A DNA stretch of 64,000 nt from the NCBI RefSeq assembly GCF_001420005.1, contig NZ_LJAK01000008.1, forward strand, positions 84,700 to 148,699, given 5' to 3'. The notes under the pieces were generated by a model. It was not told the origin of the DNA. It saw nothing but the letters and a program-made list of their open reading frames with translations, and searched no databases. The position numbers and the translations under genes were made by a program. Positions 1 to 9,809 of the stretch are shown piece by piece (the stretch's first letter is position 1; the number at the start of each line of letters is the position of its first letter). This stretch comes from Loktanella sp. 3ANDIMAR09 (GTDB lineage: Bacteria; Pseudomonadota; Alphaproteobacteria; Rhodobacterales; Rhodobacteraceae).

Positions 1-2
1 GC

Positions 3-317
3 GCTGTTCTGTCCAGCCTACGGGGCGCGTTGTCAGCGCAGATGCAGGATGCCCATCGCGCCGTCGCCGTTGCCGAAATCCCTGTCCTCGCCATCTGGGG
101 CGGCATGGATGCGACGATCCCGGCCGTCGCGATGGGAAAATTGGCACAGTGGAACCGCAAGGTCGTCCACGAGGTCGTGCCCGACGCTACCCACGCGCTG
201 CCGTGGCAACACGCCGACGTCGTTGCGGATCTGATGCGGGACTGGATGGACGGTCAGGCCGTTGCGTCCAATGAAACGGCTGCTGGCACCAAAAGCGGTG
301 ATCCGACACAGGTATAG
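3..317 (+). CDS. alpha/beta hydrolase, C-terminal part (5' end outside window)
   Basis: The reading frame is open from the window edge, so only about the last 104 residues are present. Visible are a strand-turn with GGMDATIP, where the Asp would be the acid of the catalytic triad, and DATHALPW, where the His would be the base. This arrangement is typical of the C-terminal half of alpha/beta hydrolases of the haloperoxidase or esterase type. The nucleophile Ser lies upstream, outside the window. The substrate cannot be told. The last 64 bases overlap the end of the convergent diguanylate cyclase gene. Confidence 0.75.
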   Translation, partial: AVLSSLRGALSAQMQDAHRAVAVAEIPVLAIWGGMDATIPAVAMGKLAQWNRKVVHEVVPDATHALPWQHADVVADLMRDWMDGQAVASNETAAGTKSGDPTQV

Positions 318-1381
318 TTCCGTCCATTGCGTTTCGCGTGATAAAGCGCGTGATCCGCGCTGGCACTATGATGGTCGAAACTCGCCTGAAGCGGAGTCCA
401 TGAGACACCGATCGACACGGTCAGATCGAGGATCTGATCGTCAATCTCAAAGGCCGTGTCGCTGACGGCCTTTCTGCATCTGTTGGCAATGATTTCCGCT
501 GTGCCTGCGGCCGTATCCGGCAGTAGGACTGAAAATTCGTCACCCCCAAGGCGGCTGAACAGATCCCCCTCGCGCAGGCAATCACGGATCCTTTGAACAA
601 ATTGAACCAGGACGGCATCGCCCGCCGGATGGCCATAGGTGTCGTTGATGATTTTGAACCGGTCGATATCCATCAGCAACAAGGCACGCCCGCGGGGGGC
701 CTGTGGCCGGCTGTTCAGGCCGTCGACGAACTCCCGAATGGCGGCACGGTTCAGAACACCTGTCAGCCCGTCCGTCTGAGAGGCCGTTTGCAGGGTTTGC
801 ACCCGGATGATCTGTAGCCGTTCACGGGTCAGCAACAGGCCCAGGGCCAGTGTCCCGACAAACTGAACCACAAAGGAAAATGGCGCGATATTGGCCATGT
901 AGATTTGTCGCGCCGCCTGTGGCAGCAGCAGACCAATCAGCGCGTGCATTGCGACCACGGTTGCCAGCAAGAGGGTCGCAGCGACGTTCGGGACGCCCCT
1001 GGATCGGATGAATTTCGACCACGCCAGGCCGCATGCCGCGACCGAACACATCGCGGTCAAGCCGACAGTCATGCCGTCCCCGCCAATCGCGAAACGGGTC
1101 ACACCCGCAATGACAAGCGCGATGATGCCACCCTGCACATCGAAATAGGCAAAGGCCAGCGCAACGAACACGAGCCTGGAATCAATGAGGAAACCATCCG
1201 AAATTTCGACCGGAGACGACATTGATGCGACCGCCGCGAGCCCCAGCACCAACCCCATGATCGGGCGGACAGCGACACCGTCCAGTTTGTGGCGGGCGAT
1301 CAGGCCATAAACATAGGCCATAGAGAGCGCGATCCCGACCGGCTGAAACAGCGTCATGAAAATCCGGACAAGTTCGGTCAT
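254..1381 (-). CDS. membrane-bound diguanylate cyclase (5TMR-LYT-like sensor + GGDEF)
   Basis: The 375-residue protein should make cyclic di-GMP from two GTP at the inner membrane. Residues about 5-185 are hydrophobic and contain 5-6 membrane segments resembling the 5TM LytS/YhcK receptor module, with FDVQGG and RFAIGGDG motifs in loops. A GGDEF domain follows from about 200 to 350. The active-site signature GGDEF at residues 279-283 is intact. An inhibitory I-site RxxD (REGD, 270-273) sits five residues before it, so product feedback inhibition is likely. There is no EAL domain. A GAGGGG-like ribosome site precedes the ATG. The ligand sensed by the membrane module is unknown. The start region is divergent from zapE. 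Confidence 0.9.
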   Translation of the reverse strand: MTELVRIFMTLFQPVGIALSMAYVYGLIARHKLDGVAVRPIMGLVLGLAAVASMSSPVEISDGFLIDSRLVFVALAFAYFDVQGGIIALVIAGVTRFAIGGDGMTVGLTAMCSVAACGLAWSKFIRSRGVPNVAATLLLATVVAMHALIGLLLPQAARQIYMANIAPFSFVVQFVGTLALGLLLTRERLQIIRVQTLQTASQTDGLTGVLNRAAIREFVDGLNSRPQAPRGRALLLMDIDRFKIINDTYGHPAGDAVLVQFVQRIRDCLREGDLFSRLGGDEFSVLLPDTAAGTAEIIANRCRKAVSDTAFEIDDQILDLTVSIGVSWTPLQASFDHHSASADHALYHAKRNGRNYTCVGSPLLVPAAVSLDATA

Positions 1382-1510
1382 GGGTCCCCTCGTGAGCCTG
1401 AGCGGACAATCGCTGCGAAAACTGTAGAAATATTTAATCGAACCAGACCGGTTCCAACGGGCTATAACACCTGTTTGTCAATTCATCGGTCGCGGCGTAT
1501 TTCATGCGGC

Positions 1511-2575
1511 ATGAGTGTTTCAGATGCCTATGATGCAGCGGTCCGGGACGGCACGCTGAATGATGATCCGGCCCAGCGTGCGGTCTTGCCCGAACTGGAT
1601 CGTATTGCCACGGCACTTGCCCTGCCGGTCAAGCGTGGCTTGTTCCGCCGGGCGCCGGACCCTGTTCCGGGGCTGTACATGTGGGGTGGTGTCGGGCGCG
1701 GCAAATCCATGTTGATGGACTTGGCCTATGCGCAGATTGATGCGCCAAAGTTGCGCCGCCATTTTCATGCTTTCATGCAGTGGGTGCACGGTGAAATCGC
1801 GCAGGCTCGCAGGCAGGGGGTCGATGACGCGATCAAACCCGTGGTGGCCACGCTGGCCGATCAGACGCGGCTGCTGTGTTTTGACGAAATGCAGATTACG
1901 GACATTACAGATGCGATGATCGTGGGCCGGCTGTTCGAGGGGTTGTTCGCCGCTGGCGTGACAATCATCACCACATCGAACAGGCCGCCTGACGACCTGT
2001 ACAAGGACGGTTTGAACCGTCAGTTGTTCGTGCCGTTCATCGACCTGCTCAAGACGCGGCTGGTGGTTCACGAACTGGCCGCCGAAACGGATTATCGACA
2101 GGGTCGGCTGGCGGGCACGCCAACCTATTTCACGCCGGTTGATGCGGCGGCGCGCAGCGCCATCGCCAAGGTCTGGCAGGATCTGACCCAAGGTGCGGAC
2201 AACCCGCTGACCCTGCACGTCAAGGGGCGCGAGGTTGTCTTGCCGGGGTATCACAACGGTGTCGCGCGCGCGTCATTCTTTGATTTGTGTGGGCGGCCGT
2301 TGGGCGCTGCGGATTACCTTGCGCTGGCAGATGCCGTGCGGGTGCTGATCCTCGAGGACATTCCGTCGTTGGGGCGGGACAACTTCAACGAGGCCAAACG
2401 TTTCGTGACCCTGATCGACGCCCTCTACGAGGGGCGCGTGCGTTTGATCTGTTCTGCCGCCGCCGCGCCGGAATTTCTGTATCGCGAAGGCGAGGGCAGT
2501 TTTGAATTCGAACGCACCGCCAGTCGGTTGCGCGAAATGCAAAGCGATGGATGGGGCGAAAACCCAGCGGCCTGA
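1511..2575 (+). CDS. zapE: cell division protein ZapE (AFG1-like ATPase)
   Basis: The protein has 354 residues from the chosen ATG; the open frame extends upstream but without family similarity. Walker A (GGVGRGKS, about residues 59-66) and Walker B (LLCFDEMQ, about 121-128) are both present, followed by the TSNRPP sensor-like segment typical of AFG1/ZapE P-loop ATPases. ZapE in gammaproteobacteria associates with the Z-ring and destabilises FtsZ polymers under stress; the mitochondrial homologue AFG1/LACE1 acts in protein quality control. In alphaproteobacteria this gene often lies near central metabolism genes. The intergenic region to the leftward diguanylate cyclase gene (about 130 bases) should hold its promoter. 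Confidence 0.93.
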   Translation: MSVSDAYDAAVRDGTLNDDPAQRAVLPELDRIATALALPVKRGLFRRAPDPVPGLYMWGGVGRGKSMLMDLAYAQIDAPKLRRHFHAFMQWVHGEIAQARRQGVDDAIKPVVATLADQTRLLCFDEMQITDITDAMIVGRLFEGLFAAGVTIITTSNRPPDDLYKDGLNRQLFVPFIDLLKTRLVVHELAAETDYRQGRLAGTPTYFTPVDAAARSAIAKVWQDLTQGADNPLTLHVKGREVVLPGYHNGVARASFFDLCGRPLGAADYLALADAVRVLILEDIPSLGRDNFNEAKRFVTLIDALYEGRVRLICSAAAAPEFLYREGEGSFEFERTASRLREMQSDGWGENPAA

Positions 2576-2580
2576 GACGA

Positions 2581-2602
2581 AAAAGCAGGCCAAAAGCCTG
2601 CC
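2581..2602 (-). terminator. Rho-independent terminator for the leftward accD-folC unit
   Basis: A perfect 6-bp stem (GCAGGC/GCCTGC) with a 5-base loop is followed on the minus strand by TTTTT. It lies about 95 bases beyond the stop of the leftward secreted-protein gene, just after the zapE stop. On the plus strand no T tract follows. Confidence 0.65.
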
Positions 2603-2695
2603 CCTCGCCCTGCCAAGATCGCCGGACCTGCGTGACATTCACTGCCATTCTGTCCCGTTGACACTTTTGTGAATCATGAGTGATTCGCAGTCAAT

Positions 2696-3220
2696 CTATT
2701 TTTCAGTGTCACGTGTCTTGCTCAGTGACATGGCGGCCTGGCAACGGGGTGATACAGCCGCGCGGGTGGCCCGCAGTGGCGTTGTGGGGTCGATCGAGCT
2801 GTCCGCGACATAGACCCCGTTCAGGCAGATATCCTGTGCGTAATTGCCTGAATTGAAACCAAATCCTGGATTTCCGCAGTTTTCGACGTTGCCGTCGGCA
2901 TTCCAGCCTTGCGAATTTGTCCCCGAAAAACTGCCGCCCGTCAGAAATGTCAGCGACAATGGATCAAACCGCAGGTGCCAGGTGGCAGTGGGCGCGCGCG
3001 TTGCCATGTCCCATGTGCCCAGCAGCTGGCCGCGGTGATAGCCCGCAATCTTGAACCCTGTCACATCGCGTTCCGTGACGATGGTGCGGGCCATCGCGGT
3101 TTCCGCAATCGTCATGCGTCCGGTCATCGTATAGCCGTTCGCACCGGTCCAGCAGAAATTCAGGGTCTCGGCGGTGGCCGGGCCTGCCAGCAGCGCAAGG
3201 GCAAACAGACTAACCCGCAT
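2696..3220 (-). CDS. small secreted protein of unknown function
   Basis: The 174-residue product begins with a clear Sec signal peptide (hydrophobic residues 3-14, cleavage likely after ATA-E about residue 17). The mature part carries Cys residues (about 23, 115, 131 and 159) that could form disulfides in the periplasm. The composition is rich in Gly, Thr and Asn, suggesting a beta-rich fold. I recognise no family with a known role. The start overlaps the 3' end of folC by 11 bases, so it is probably the last gene of an accD-folC transcript, although nothing links it to folate or fatty acid synthesis. A terminator lies downstream. Confidence 0.75.
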   Translation of the reverse strand: MRVSLFALALLAGPATAETLNFCWTGANGYTMTGRMTIAETAMARTIVTERDVTGFKIAGYHRGQLLGTWDMATRAPTATWHLRFDPLSLTFLTGGSFSGTNSQGWNADGNVENCGNPGFGFNSGNYAQDICLNGVYVADSSIDPTTPLRATRAAVSPRCQAAMSLSKTRDTEK

Positions 3221-4475
3221 CGTTCAGACGCATCACATGCCCGGCAAGGTAAAGCGACCCGCAGATCAGAACGCGCACCGGATCACCACCTGCAAAACCC
3301 GACAAGGCATCCTGCACGCTGTCGGCGCTGCGTGCCGTCATCCCGACTGATGCTGCGATGCGGGCCGTTTCATCGGCGGGGATCGTATTCGCCTCGTCGG
3401 GAATGGAGACGGCTGTCAGGCTGTCCGCGACAGCGGCCAGCGGGGACAGATAGCCTGCGATGTCCTTGGTGTTCAGCATGCCGCAGACCAGATGCGTGGG
3501 TTTGCGGGGCAAGGCGGCGAGCGTCTGGGCGATCATCCGGCCCGCGGCGGGGTTATGGCCTCCGTCCAGCCACAGCTCTGCGGGGGCGGCCAAATCGACA
3601 AGCGCGCCGGTGGTCAGGCGTTCCATCCGTGCAGGCCAATAGGCGCGGGTGACAGCGGCCTCGCAGGCGGCATCGGTCGCCCCCAGATGACGCAGCCCCG
3701 CAATCGCGGCCCCGGCATTGGTGATCTGATGCGGTCCGGGCAGATTCGGCAGCGGCAGGTCCAGCAGTCCGGTTTCATCCTGATAGATCAGCCGGTCGCG
3801 TTCCACGCCGACATGCCAGTGTTGGCCGTAGGCCAGCAGCGGCGCGCCCAGCCGGGCGGCGCGGTCCTCGATCACCTCCAGCGCCTGAGGATGTTGCGGG
3901 CCGACAACGCAAGGGATGCCGCGTTTCAGGATACCTGCCTTTTCGCCCGCGATCTGCGTGATGGTGTCGCCAAGAAACGATTGGTGGTCCAGATCGACCG
4001 GCGTGATGACGCATAGACGCGGTGTCATCACATTGGTCGCGTCCAGCCGTCCGCCCAATCCGACCTCCAGCAAGGTCCAGTCGGCATGTGTTTCGGCAAA
4101 GGCCAGCAGTGCTGCAACGGTCGTGATCTCGAAATAGGTGATCGGTGCGGGGCCGTTGGCCGTATAGGCGCGGTCCAGCACGCGGGTCAGCGCGTCTTCG
4201 GAAATCAGATCGCCCGCTAGCCGGATGCGTTCATGAAACCGAGCCAGATGCGGCGAGGTATATGCGTGGACCGCAGCGCCATCGCGTTCCAGACCAGCCC
4301 GCATCATGGCCTGCGTGCTGCCTTTGCCATTGGTGCCTGCGATGTGGACCACGGGGGGCAACCTGTCCTGCGGATTGTCCAGCGCCGCCAGCAGCCGCCA
4401 GACGCGATCCAGCGTCAGGTCGATCACCTTGGGGTGCAGCGTCATCATCCGTTGCAGGATCAGATCAGATGTCAT
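3210..4475 (-). CDS. folC: bifunctional dihydrofolate synthase / folylpolyglutamate synthase
   Basis: The 421-residue enzyme ligates glutamate to dihydropteroate and then to tetrahydrofolates, using ATP, in the cytosol. It shows the Mur-ligase P-loop IAGTNGKGST (about residues 45-54), the following YTSPHL segment and RI(R) loop that bind folate, the GLGGRLDATN motif, HQSFLG and the C-terminal ligase motif LDGGHNP. Length matches the family. It lies 57 bases downstream of accD on the same strand; the accD-folC pair is conserved in many proteobacteria. The cluster is presumably transcribed from upstream of accD. Confidence 0.96.
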   Translation of the reverse strand: MTSDLILQRMMTLHPKVIDLTLDRVWRLLAALDNPQDRLPPVVHIAGTNGKGSTQAMMRAGLERDGAAVHAYTSPHLARFHERIRLAGDLISEDALTRVLDRAYTANGPAPITYFEITTVAALLAFAETHADWTLLEVGLGGRLDATNVMTPRLCVITPVDLDHQSFLGDTITQIAGEKAGILKRGIPCVVGPQHPQALEVIEDRAARLGAPLLAYGQHWHVGVERDRLIYQDETGLLDLPLPNLPGPHQITNAGAAIAGLRHLGATDAACEAAVTRAYWPARMERLTTGALVDLAAPAELWLDGGHNPAAGRMIAQTLAALPRKPTHLVCGMLNTKDIAGYLSPLAAVADSLTAVSIPDEANTIPADETARIAASVGMTARSADSVQDALSGFAGGDPVRVLICGSLYLAGHVMRLNDAG

Positions 4476-4532
4476 GGCCGCATCCTGTGGGGGAGTGTTG
4501 CCGCGGGGCCGGCTGGCGGCCGGCCGTCCGCG

Positions 4533-5486
4533 CTATTTGGACTGTTCGGTTTCGGCCAGATCTGTGGGTGTGGCCGGCAGTGCGACCTCGGCTTCGCTGG
4601 GAAGGTGCGGCGCTGGCAGGTCACCTGCAACGGGCGGTTCCATCTTCATCAGCATCCGCAGGATCGTGACCAGTTCTTCCTTCAGCTCGGTGCGGGGTGT
4701 CACACGGTCCAGCATCCCGTGGTCCAGCAGGTATTCGGCACGCTGGAAACCCTCTGGCAGCTGTTCACCGATCGTCTGTTCGATGACCCGCGCCCCGGCA
4801 AAGCCGATCAGCGCGTTGGGTTCCGCGATCTGGACGTCACCCAGCATGGCATAGGACGCCGTGACGCCGCCTGTCGTCGGGTGCGTCAGCACGACGATAT
4901 AGGGCAGGCCTGCCTCCTTGAGCATCTGCACCGCGATTGTCGTGCGCGGCATCTGCATCAGGCCCAGGATGCCCTCTTGCATCCGGGCACCGCCAGCAGC
5001 GGAAAACAGGATAAAGGGGCGACCCAGCTCGATGGCGCGTTCGGCCCCCGCGATGATGGCGTTGCCGACGTACATCGACATGGACCCACCCATGAAACTG
5101 AAATCCTGCACCGCGACGACGACGGGCGTGCGGCCCATTTCGCCTTCGGCCACCAGCATGGCGTCCTTTTCACCGGTCTTGCGGCGGGCATCGCGCAGAC
5201 GGTCGGTATATTTTTTCTGATCGCGGAAATTCAGCGGGTCAGTGACGGGTTCCGGTACCGCAACCTCGGTGTAGATGCCGCCATCGAACAAGGACAACAG
5301 GCGGTCGCGGGCACCGATCGGCATGTGATTGCCGCAGTTTCCGCAGACATTCAGGTTGTCGGCCAGTTCGCGGTGAAACAGCATCGTGCCGCAGTCATCA
5401 CACTTCGTCCACAGATTGTCCGGGGTTTCGCGCCGTGAAAACAGGGCGTTGACCTTGGGGCGGACGTAATTGGTGATCCAGTTCAT
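4533..5486 (-). CDS. accD: acetyl-CoA carboxylase carboxyltransferase subunit beta
   Basis: The beta subunit (317 residues) works with AccA to transfer the carboxyl group from biotin to acetyl-CoA, making malonyl-CoA for fatty acid synthesis. The N-terminal four-Cys zinc ribbon is complete (C29, C32, C48, C51). The crotonase-like carboxyltransferase core with the GGARMQEG oxyanion motif and the [10 protein letters not shown] segment follows. The ATG at 5486 was preferred because family members begin with MNW and a GAGAGG site precedes it; a 16-codon upstream extension has no support. It is the first gene of the accD-folC cluster. The C-terminal tail is variable and acidic. Confidence 0.96.
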   Translation of the reverse strand: MNWITNYVRPKVNALFSRRETPDNLWTKCDDCGTMLFHRELADNLNVCGNCGNHMPIGARDRLLSLFDGGIYTEVAVPEPVTDPLNFRDQKKYTDRLRDARRKTGEKDAMLVAEGEMGRTPVVVAVQDFSFMGGSMSMYVGNAIIAGAERAIELGRPFILFSAAGGARMQEGILGLMQMPRTTIAVQMLKEAGLPYIVVLTHPTTGGVTASYAMLGDVQIAEPNALIGFAGARVIEQTIGEQLPEGFQRAEYLLDHGMLDRVTPRTELKEELVTILRMLMKMEPPVAGDLPAPHLPSEAEVALPATPTDLAETEQSK

Positions 5487-5543
5487 GGGGTGCGGCCTCT
5501 CTTGATTGACTTGGAAATAGCGACCGTGCGTCATGAATGCAAT

Positions 5544-6443
5544 CTACACCCGCAGCGCGACCCGCGCGGCCAGCCACATGACCAGCACACCCATGACCGA
5601 CACCACGATGTCGAACAATGTGAACGGCGTCAGCAGTGCCATCAATCCGGCGTCATCGGGCGGCAGATCACCCGCATAAGGGTAAAGTAGCAGCGCAAGC
5701 CCGCTGGAGGGCGTCTGTGCCTCGGCGATGATGACGGTGGCAAAGACGTTGTTGGCCACATGCAGTCCCACGGCTGCGCCCAAGGTGCCGGTGCGGGCCG
5801 TCAGATCGGCGCAGGCCAGTCCCAGCAATGTGGCCCAGCCGGCCCAGAGCACGCCGGCAGCCACCGTGTCACCATTATAGAGATGCCCAAAACCGAAATA
5901 GACCGAAGGCAGCACCATCCAGACCCAGCGACTGGATGACAACGCCCCAAGTTGCTGTTGCAGATAACCGCGATACAGCAGCTCTTCGGTTGCGCACTGG
6001 ATCGTGATTGCAACGAGGCCGGGCAGCAGCCAGACCAGCCAGAGCGCGGGATTGCGCAGCCCCAGATCCTCGGACAGGTCGAACCACAGCAGGGCCGGTT
6101 CCTGCGCCAGCAACACAAGCGAGACCGCGAGCGTTGCCACGACGGTTTGCTGCAGTGCCAGATTGCGCGGACCGATCATGCTGGCAAGGCCGCGTTGGTG
6201 CAGCAGGCGTACGGCAAGGATCAGGACGGCGGCGGGCAGGATGAACAGTCCGAAATCCAGCACCGTCGCCGCCGGTGTCGACAGATCGGCGTCCGGACCC
6301 AGCAGGCCGAAATAGATCTGCGGCATGATCGCAAAGGCGATCTCGAAGATGATGAGGACGGCGATGATGCGAAACAGGCTGCCTGCGGGACGGGCAGGGG
6401 CCGTGAATGCCGCCATCGCAAGGTAAGGTCGGTGCCAGATCAT
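5544..6443 (-). CDS. CPBP family intramembrane metalloprotease
   Basis: The protein has 299 residues with about eight membrane segments. The CPBP (Rce1-like Abi) motifs are all present: EExxxR at residues 153-158, FxxxH at 183-187 and HxxxN at 228-232. In this family the Glu and His residues line an intramembrane active site; bacterial members are proposed proteases or bacteriocin self-immunity proteins, but no substrate is evident here. The N-terminal methionine is uncertain: an alternative ATG sits 27 bases downstream. It is a single gene, lying between accD and the divergent ilvD. Confidence 0.88.
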   Translation of the reverse strand: MIWHRPYLAMAAFTAPARPAGSLFRIIAVLIIFEIAFAIMPQIYFGLLGPDADLSTPAATVLDFGLFILPAAVLILAVRLLHQRGLASMIGPRNLALQQTVVATLAVSLVLLAQEPALLWFDLSEDLGLRNPALWLVWLLPGLVAITIQCATEELLYRGYLQQQLGALSSSRWVWMVLPSVYFGFGHLYNGDTVAAGVLWAGWATLLGLACADLTARTGTLGAAVGLHVANNVFATVIIAEAQTPSSGLALLLYPYAGDLPPDDAGLMALLTPFTLFDIVVSVMGVLVMWLAARVALRV

Positions 6444-6546
6444 GCGCCACGTTATGCTGCGTCTGCACGGTCCTGCAACAGCAGTTGCGACTTGTCAGGA
6501 AGGGGTCCGCAAATTAGACCCGTGCCGAGCCCCTGAGGAGAATGCA

Positions 6547-8310
6547 ATGACCGCCAATCGCCCCGACAAATCCAAGCTGCCCAGCCGTCACGTGACCGAA
6601 GGCCCCGCGCGCGCGCCGCACCGGTCCTATTACTATGCAATGGATCTGACCGAGCAGGACATCGCCCAGCCCTTTGTCGGCGTTGCGACCTGCTGGAACG
6701 AGGCAGCCCCCTGCAACATCGCGCTGAACTGGCAGGCACAATCCGTCAAGCGCGGCGTCAAGGAAGCGGCTGGCACCCCGCGTGAGTTCACGACGATCAC
6801 CGTCACCGACGGAATCGCGATGGGCCACGAAGGCATGCGGTCCTCGCTTGCTTCGCGCGAAGCCATTGCCGACACGGTGGAGCTGACGATGCGCGGTCAT
6901 GGCTATGACGCGCTGGTGGGTCTGGCAGGCTGCGACAAATCGCTGCCGGGCATGATGATGGCGATGATCCGTCTGAACGTGCCGTCGGTCTTCATGTATG
7001 GCGGGTCGATCCTGCCGGGCAAGGCCCCCGCCGGTGCGGACCTGCCGGGCGATTTCGGCGAACGCGATCTGACGGTGCAGGACATGTTCGAGGCCGTGGG
7101 CCGTTATCAGTCCGGCGAAATGACCGAAGAACAGCTGGCAATCCTGGAACGTGTGGCCTGTCCGTCCGCTGGTGCCTGTGGCGGCCAGTTCACGGCCAAC
7201 ACGATGGCCTGCGTGTCCGAGGCGATCGGTCTGGCGCTGCTGAATTCCTCTGGCATGCCCGCCCCCTACAAGGACCGCGCGCAATACGGCGAGGCGTCGG
7301 GCCGCGCCGTGATGCACCTGATCAACGAAAACATCCGTGCCCGTGATGTCGTCACCCGCAAGAGTCTGGAAAACGCGGCGCGCGTCGTCGCCTGCACCGG
7401 TGGGTCGACAAACGCCGGTCTGCACCTGCCCGCGATGGCGCACGAGGCAGGGATTGATTTCGACCTGTGGGACGTCTGCGACATCTTCAAGGACACGCCG
7501 TATTTCGTCGACATGAAACCCGGCGGTCAGGCTGTCGCCAAGGACCTGTTCGACGCAGGTGGCATTCCCGTCGTGATGAAAGAGCTGCGCAAGGCCGGCC
7601 TGATCCACGAGGATTGCATCACATCCTCCGGCAAGACCATCGGCGAAGAGCTGGACATGATCAAAGGTGAGCCGGACGGTAAAGTGATCCACTTTATCGA
7701 CAACCCGATCACCAAGACCGGCGGCGTCGTCGGCCTGCGCGGCAACGTGGCCCCCGATGGTGCAATCGTCAAGGTTGCGGGCATGTCCGATGCAGAGCAG
7801 GTCTTTAGCGGTCCGGCCCGTGTGTTCGAGAACGAAGAAGAGGCATTTGCCGCCGTCAAGGCGCGCGAATACAAGGAAGGCGAAGTCCTCGTCATCCGCA
7901 ACGAAGGCCCCGCCGGCGGTCCGGGGATGCGTGAAATGCTGGCGACCACCGCCGCCCTGTCCGGTCAGGGCATGGGCAAGAAGGTGGCCCTGATCACCGA
8001 CGGGCGTTTTTCGGGCGCGACACGCGGGTTCTGCGTCGGTCACGTCGGACCAGAGGCCGCGCATGGTGGTCCCATTGCCTTGCTGCAAAACGGCGACGTC
8101 ATCACCATCAACGCGCTGACCGGCGAATTGTCTGTTAATGTCAGCGATGCCGACATGGATGCGCGCCGCGCGGCCTGGCCTGGCCCGCGGCCCACGAACT
8201 ATGCCTCTGGTGCGGTCTGGAAATTTGCGCAGCTGGTGGGTGGTGCCCGCAAGGGCGCCGTGACCCATCCCGGTGCAAAGGCGGAAACCCACGTTTACAT
8301 GGACCTGTAA
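6547..8310 (+). CDS. ilvD: dihydroxy-acid dehydratase
   Basis: This 587-residue enzyme dehydrates 2,3-dihydroxy-isovalerate and 2,3-dihydroxy-3-methylvalerate to the 2-keto acids in valine, leucine and isoleucine synthesis. The iron-sulfur ligand cysteines lie in the expected contexts: PCN (C56), GCDK (C129) and [10 protein letters not shown] (C211). The C-terminal GRFSG/TRG segment is also present. The ATG at 6547 follows a GAGGAG site at 7-base spacing and gives the family N-terminus; the frame upstream is unsupported. A lipoprotein gene follows after only 4 bases, so the two are probably cotranscribed. Confidence 0.97.
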   Translation: MTANRPDKSKLPSRHVTEGPARAPHRSYYYAMDLTEQDIAQPFVGVATCWNEAAPCNIALNWQAQSVKRGVKEAAGTPREFTTITVTDGIAMGHEGMRSSLASREAIADTVELTMRGHGYDALVGLAGCDKSLPGMMMAMIRLNVPSVFMYGGSILPGKAPAGADLPGDFGERDLTVQDMFEAVGRYQSGEMTEEQLAILERVACPSAGACGGQFTANTMACVSEAIGLALLNSSGMPAPYKDRAQYGEASGRAVMHLINENIRARDVVTRKSLENAARVVACTGGSTNAGLHLPAMAHEAGIDFDLWDVCDIFKDTPYFVDMKPGGQAVAKDLFDAGGIPVVMKELRKAGLIHEDCITSSGKTIGEELDMIKGEPDGKVIHFIDNPITKTGGVVGLRGNVAPDGAIVKVAGMSDAEQVFSGPARVFENEEEAFAAVKAREYKEGEVLVIRNEGPAGGPGMREMLATTAALSGQGMGKKVALITDGRFSGATRGFCVGHVGPEAAHGGPIALLQNGDVITINALTGELSVNVSDADMDARRAAWPGPRPTNYASGAVWKFAQLVGGARKGAVTHPGAKAETHVYMDL

Positions 8311-8314
8311 CGCG

Positions 8315-8932
8315 GTGTTGCGCGGATCGATCCTGGCGGTGGCGCTGGCCGCACTTGCAGCTTGCGACCTGCCGGGGACAGTTTCCGGGCCGGACGCCAC
8401 GACATTGCGCCTGACCGGGGGCGTCGTGGTGGCGGCGCCGCAGGGTTACTGCATCGATCCGCAGGTGACGCGCCCGCAGCGCGGGTTTGCATTCCTTGCG
8501 GCCTGCGCCGCGATCAATGCGGCATCGGACAGGCCCCTGCCGGACCTGATGGCGCTGATTACCGTTCAGGTCGGTGACGCAAACAGCGCGTTGGTGGCAG
8601 GGTCCGAACCTGCCTTTCGCGCCTTTCTGGAAACCCAGCAGGGCGCGACCCTGCTGGGCGTGTCCGACATCGGTGGGCCGGTCGAGGTCCTGAACACGGG
8701 TGCCGCGACAAATGCCGTGACCGTCTATACCCGCGACACGGCCCCCCCCGATATCGTCGGCAGCCAACCCGAAAGCTGGCGTTTGTTCACCGACCTGCGC
8801 GGGCGGGTCGTGACGATCACGGTGCGCGGCCTGACCCAGGCTCCGTTGACGCAGGTTCAGTCGCGCGAGGTGCTGGACCAGATGTTGCAGCAGTTGCGGG
8901 CGGCCAATAGCGTGCAACAATCGACGACGTGA
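8315..8932 (+). CDS. putative lipoprotein of unknown function
   Basis: The likely start is GTG at 8315 (TTG three bases later is possible), giving about 205 residues. The N-terminus has a short hydrophobic stretch ending in the lipobox LAAC, so lipid attachment to Cys about residue 17 is expected. The rest lacks membrane segments and shows alternating hydrophobic residues with a single PQGYCIDP segment. I cannot assign a domain. It follows ilvD at 4 bases, which suggests transcription together but not a shared pathway. Confidence 0.75.
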   Translation: MLRGSILAVALAALAACDLPGTVSGPDATTLRLTGGVVVAAPQGYCIDPQVTRPQRGFAFLAACAAINAASDRPLPDLMALITVQVGDANSALVAGSEPAFRAFLETQQGATLLGVSDIGGPVEVLNTGAATNAVTVYTRDTAPPDIVGSQPESWRLFTDLRGRVVTITVRGLTQAPLTQVQSREVLDQMLQQLRAANSVQQSTT

Positions 8933-9026
8933 TGACTTGGCATTGTTTCTATTTTGGAAATAGTCGTGCAGATCGTCCCATGGCCGCACATGCGCAGTTC
9001 GGCCCAGAAGACTGAAGGAGCGTTTG

Positions 9027-9797
9027 GTGGGTTTAGGCAGACAGGCAATCGGACGGCTCTTGCATCGGTGGAGCCTGCGACGCTGGACCCGGCTGGCCCG
9101 CGCGGCTGAAACGGCCGACCTGGACAAATTGCATCAGCAGCGCTTGATGGCGAGCCAGTTGATGACGCGCCTGTCTGAACTGAATTTCGTTGCCGACAGT
9201 CGACTGGCCTTGCCGCGTGTCGGCACAAACGCATTTGTCAGACCAGGCGGTACACTCTGGTCGTGGCGACCGCGTGCCTGGCGTGGGCCGTTGCCGGAAA
9301 TGGGCATTGCCGCCGTCGGCAACCGCGCCAGCCTGGGCGATCATCTGACGGTGTTTCATGATTGCGACATCAGTGAACTGACGCTTCGCCAGATCCGAAA
9401 TACGCGCACCAGTGACATGGCACCCTATGGTCTGCGACTGGACGTTTTCAGGTTTGACGGCAGTTTCCTCAGTCTGGTGCTGGATTTGCCCGCAGAGGCA
9501 ATCGACGGCCTGTTGAAACGGCATATCATCCGGTTGGCAGTCAACGTGGAACTGGAACAGCCGCTGGAAATCTTTGCGCGGTTGAACGTCCGTCACGGTC
9601 CGAACACCGAACAGATGGTGCAAGAGATCAAGAATGCGGATGGTGAAATGGTCGTCGAATTCGACCTTGCCTATAGCGACATCAACGAGCGGCGGATCGA
9701 GGCAGCCTGGCTGGACCTGATTTTCGAAGGGGCCGAGATGAACCAGATCACCCTGCGCGACGTCACCTTGTGCCGTTATCCGCGCGCCGAACTGTAA
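9027..9797 (+). CDS. DUF6478-type protein of unknown function
   Basis: The product is about 256 residues and soluble, with no signal peptide. A GGAG site about 7 bases before a GTG at 9027 favours that start over a TTG at 9024. The basic, helical first 60 residues are followed by a beta-rich half. The overall pattern, including DCDISELTLRQIRNTRT and VEFDLAYSDIN, is what I recall for the DUF6478 family of Rhodobacterales, whose function is unknown. A small gene follows 12 bases after its stop, so the two likely form a transcription unit. Confidence 0.75.
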   Translation: MGLGRQAIGRLLHRWSLRRWTRLARAAETADLDKLHQQRLMASQLMTRLSELNFVADSRLALPRVGTNAFVRPGGTLWSWRPRAWRGPLPEMGIAAVGNRASLGDHLTVFHDCDISELTLRQIRNTRTSDMAPYGLRLDVFRFDGSFLSLVLDLPAEAIDGLLKRHIIRLAVNVELEQPLEIFARLNVRHGPNTEQMVQEIKNADGEMVVEFDLAYSDINERRIEAAWLDLIFEGAEMNQITLRDVTLCRYPRAEL

Positions 9798-9809
9798 GGA
9801 GCCACCGTC

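Noticed and set aside
4233..5438. 401-codon open frame on the plus strand across folC and accD
   Set aside because: Antisense to two well-supported genes; low-complexity Arg/Gln/His-rich product.
6392..6399. GGGCAGGG octamer matching the KOPS consensus
   Set aside because: A single copy in host DNA by eye; meaningful only with a full count and strand-bias test.
6514..8400. 628-codon open frame antisense to ilvD
   Set aside because: Shadow of the GC-rich ilvD codon pattern; His/Gln/Arg-rich translation with no motif, no ribosome site.
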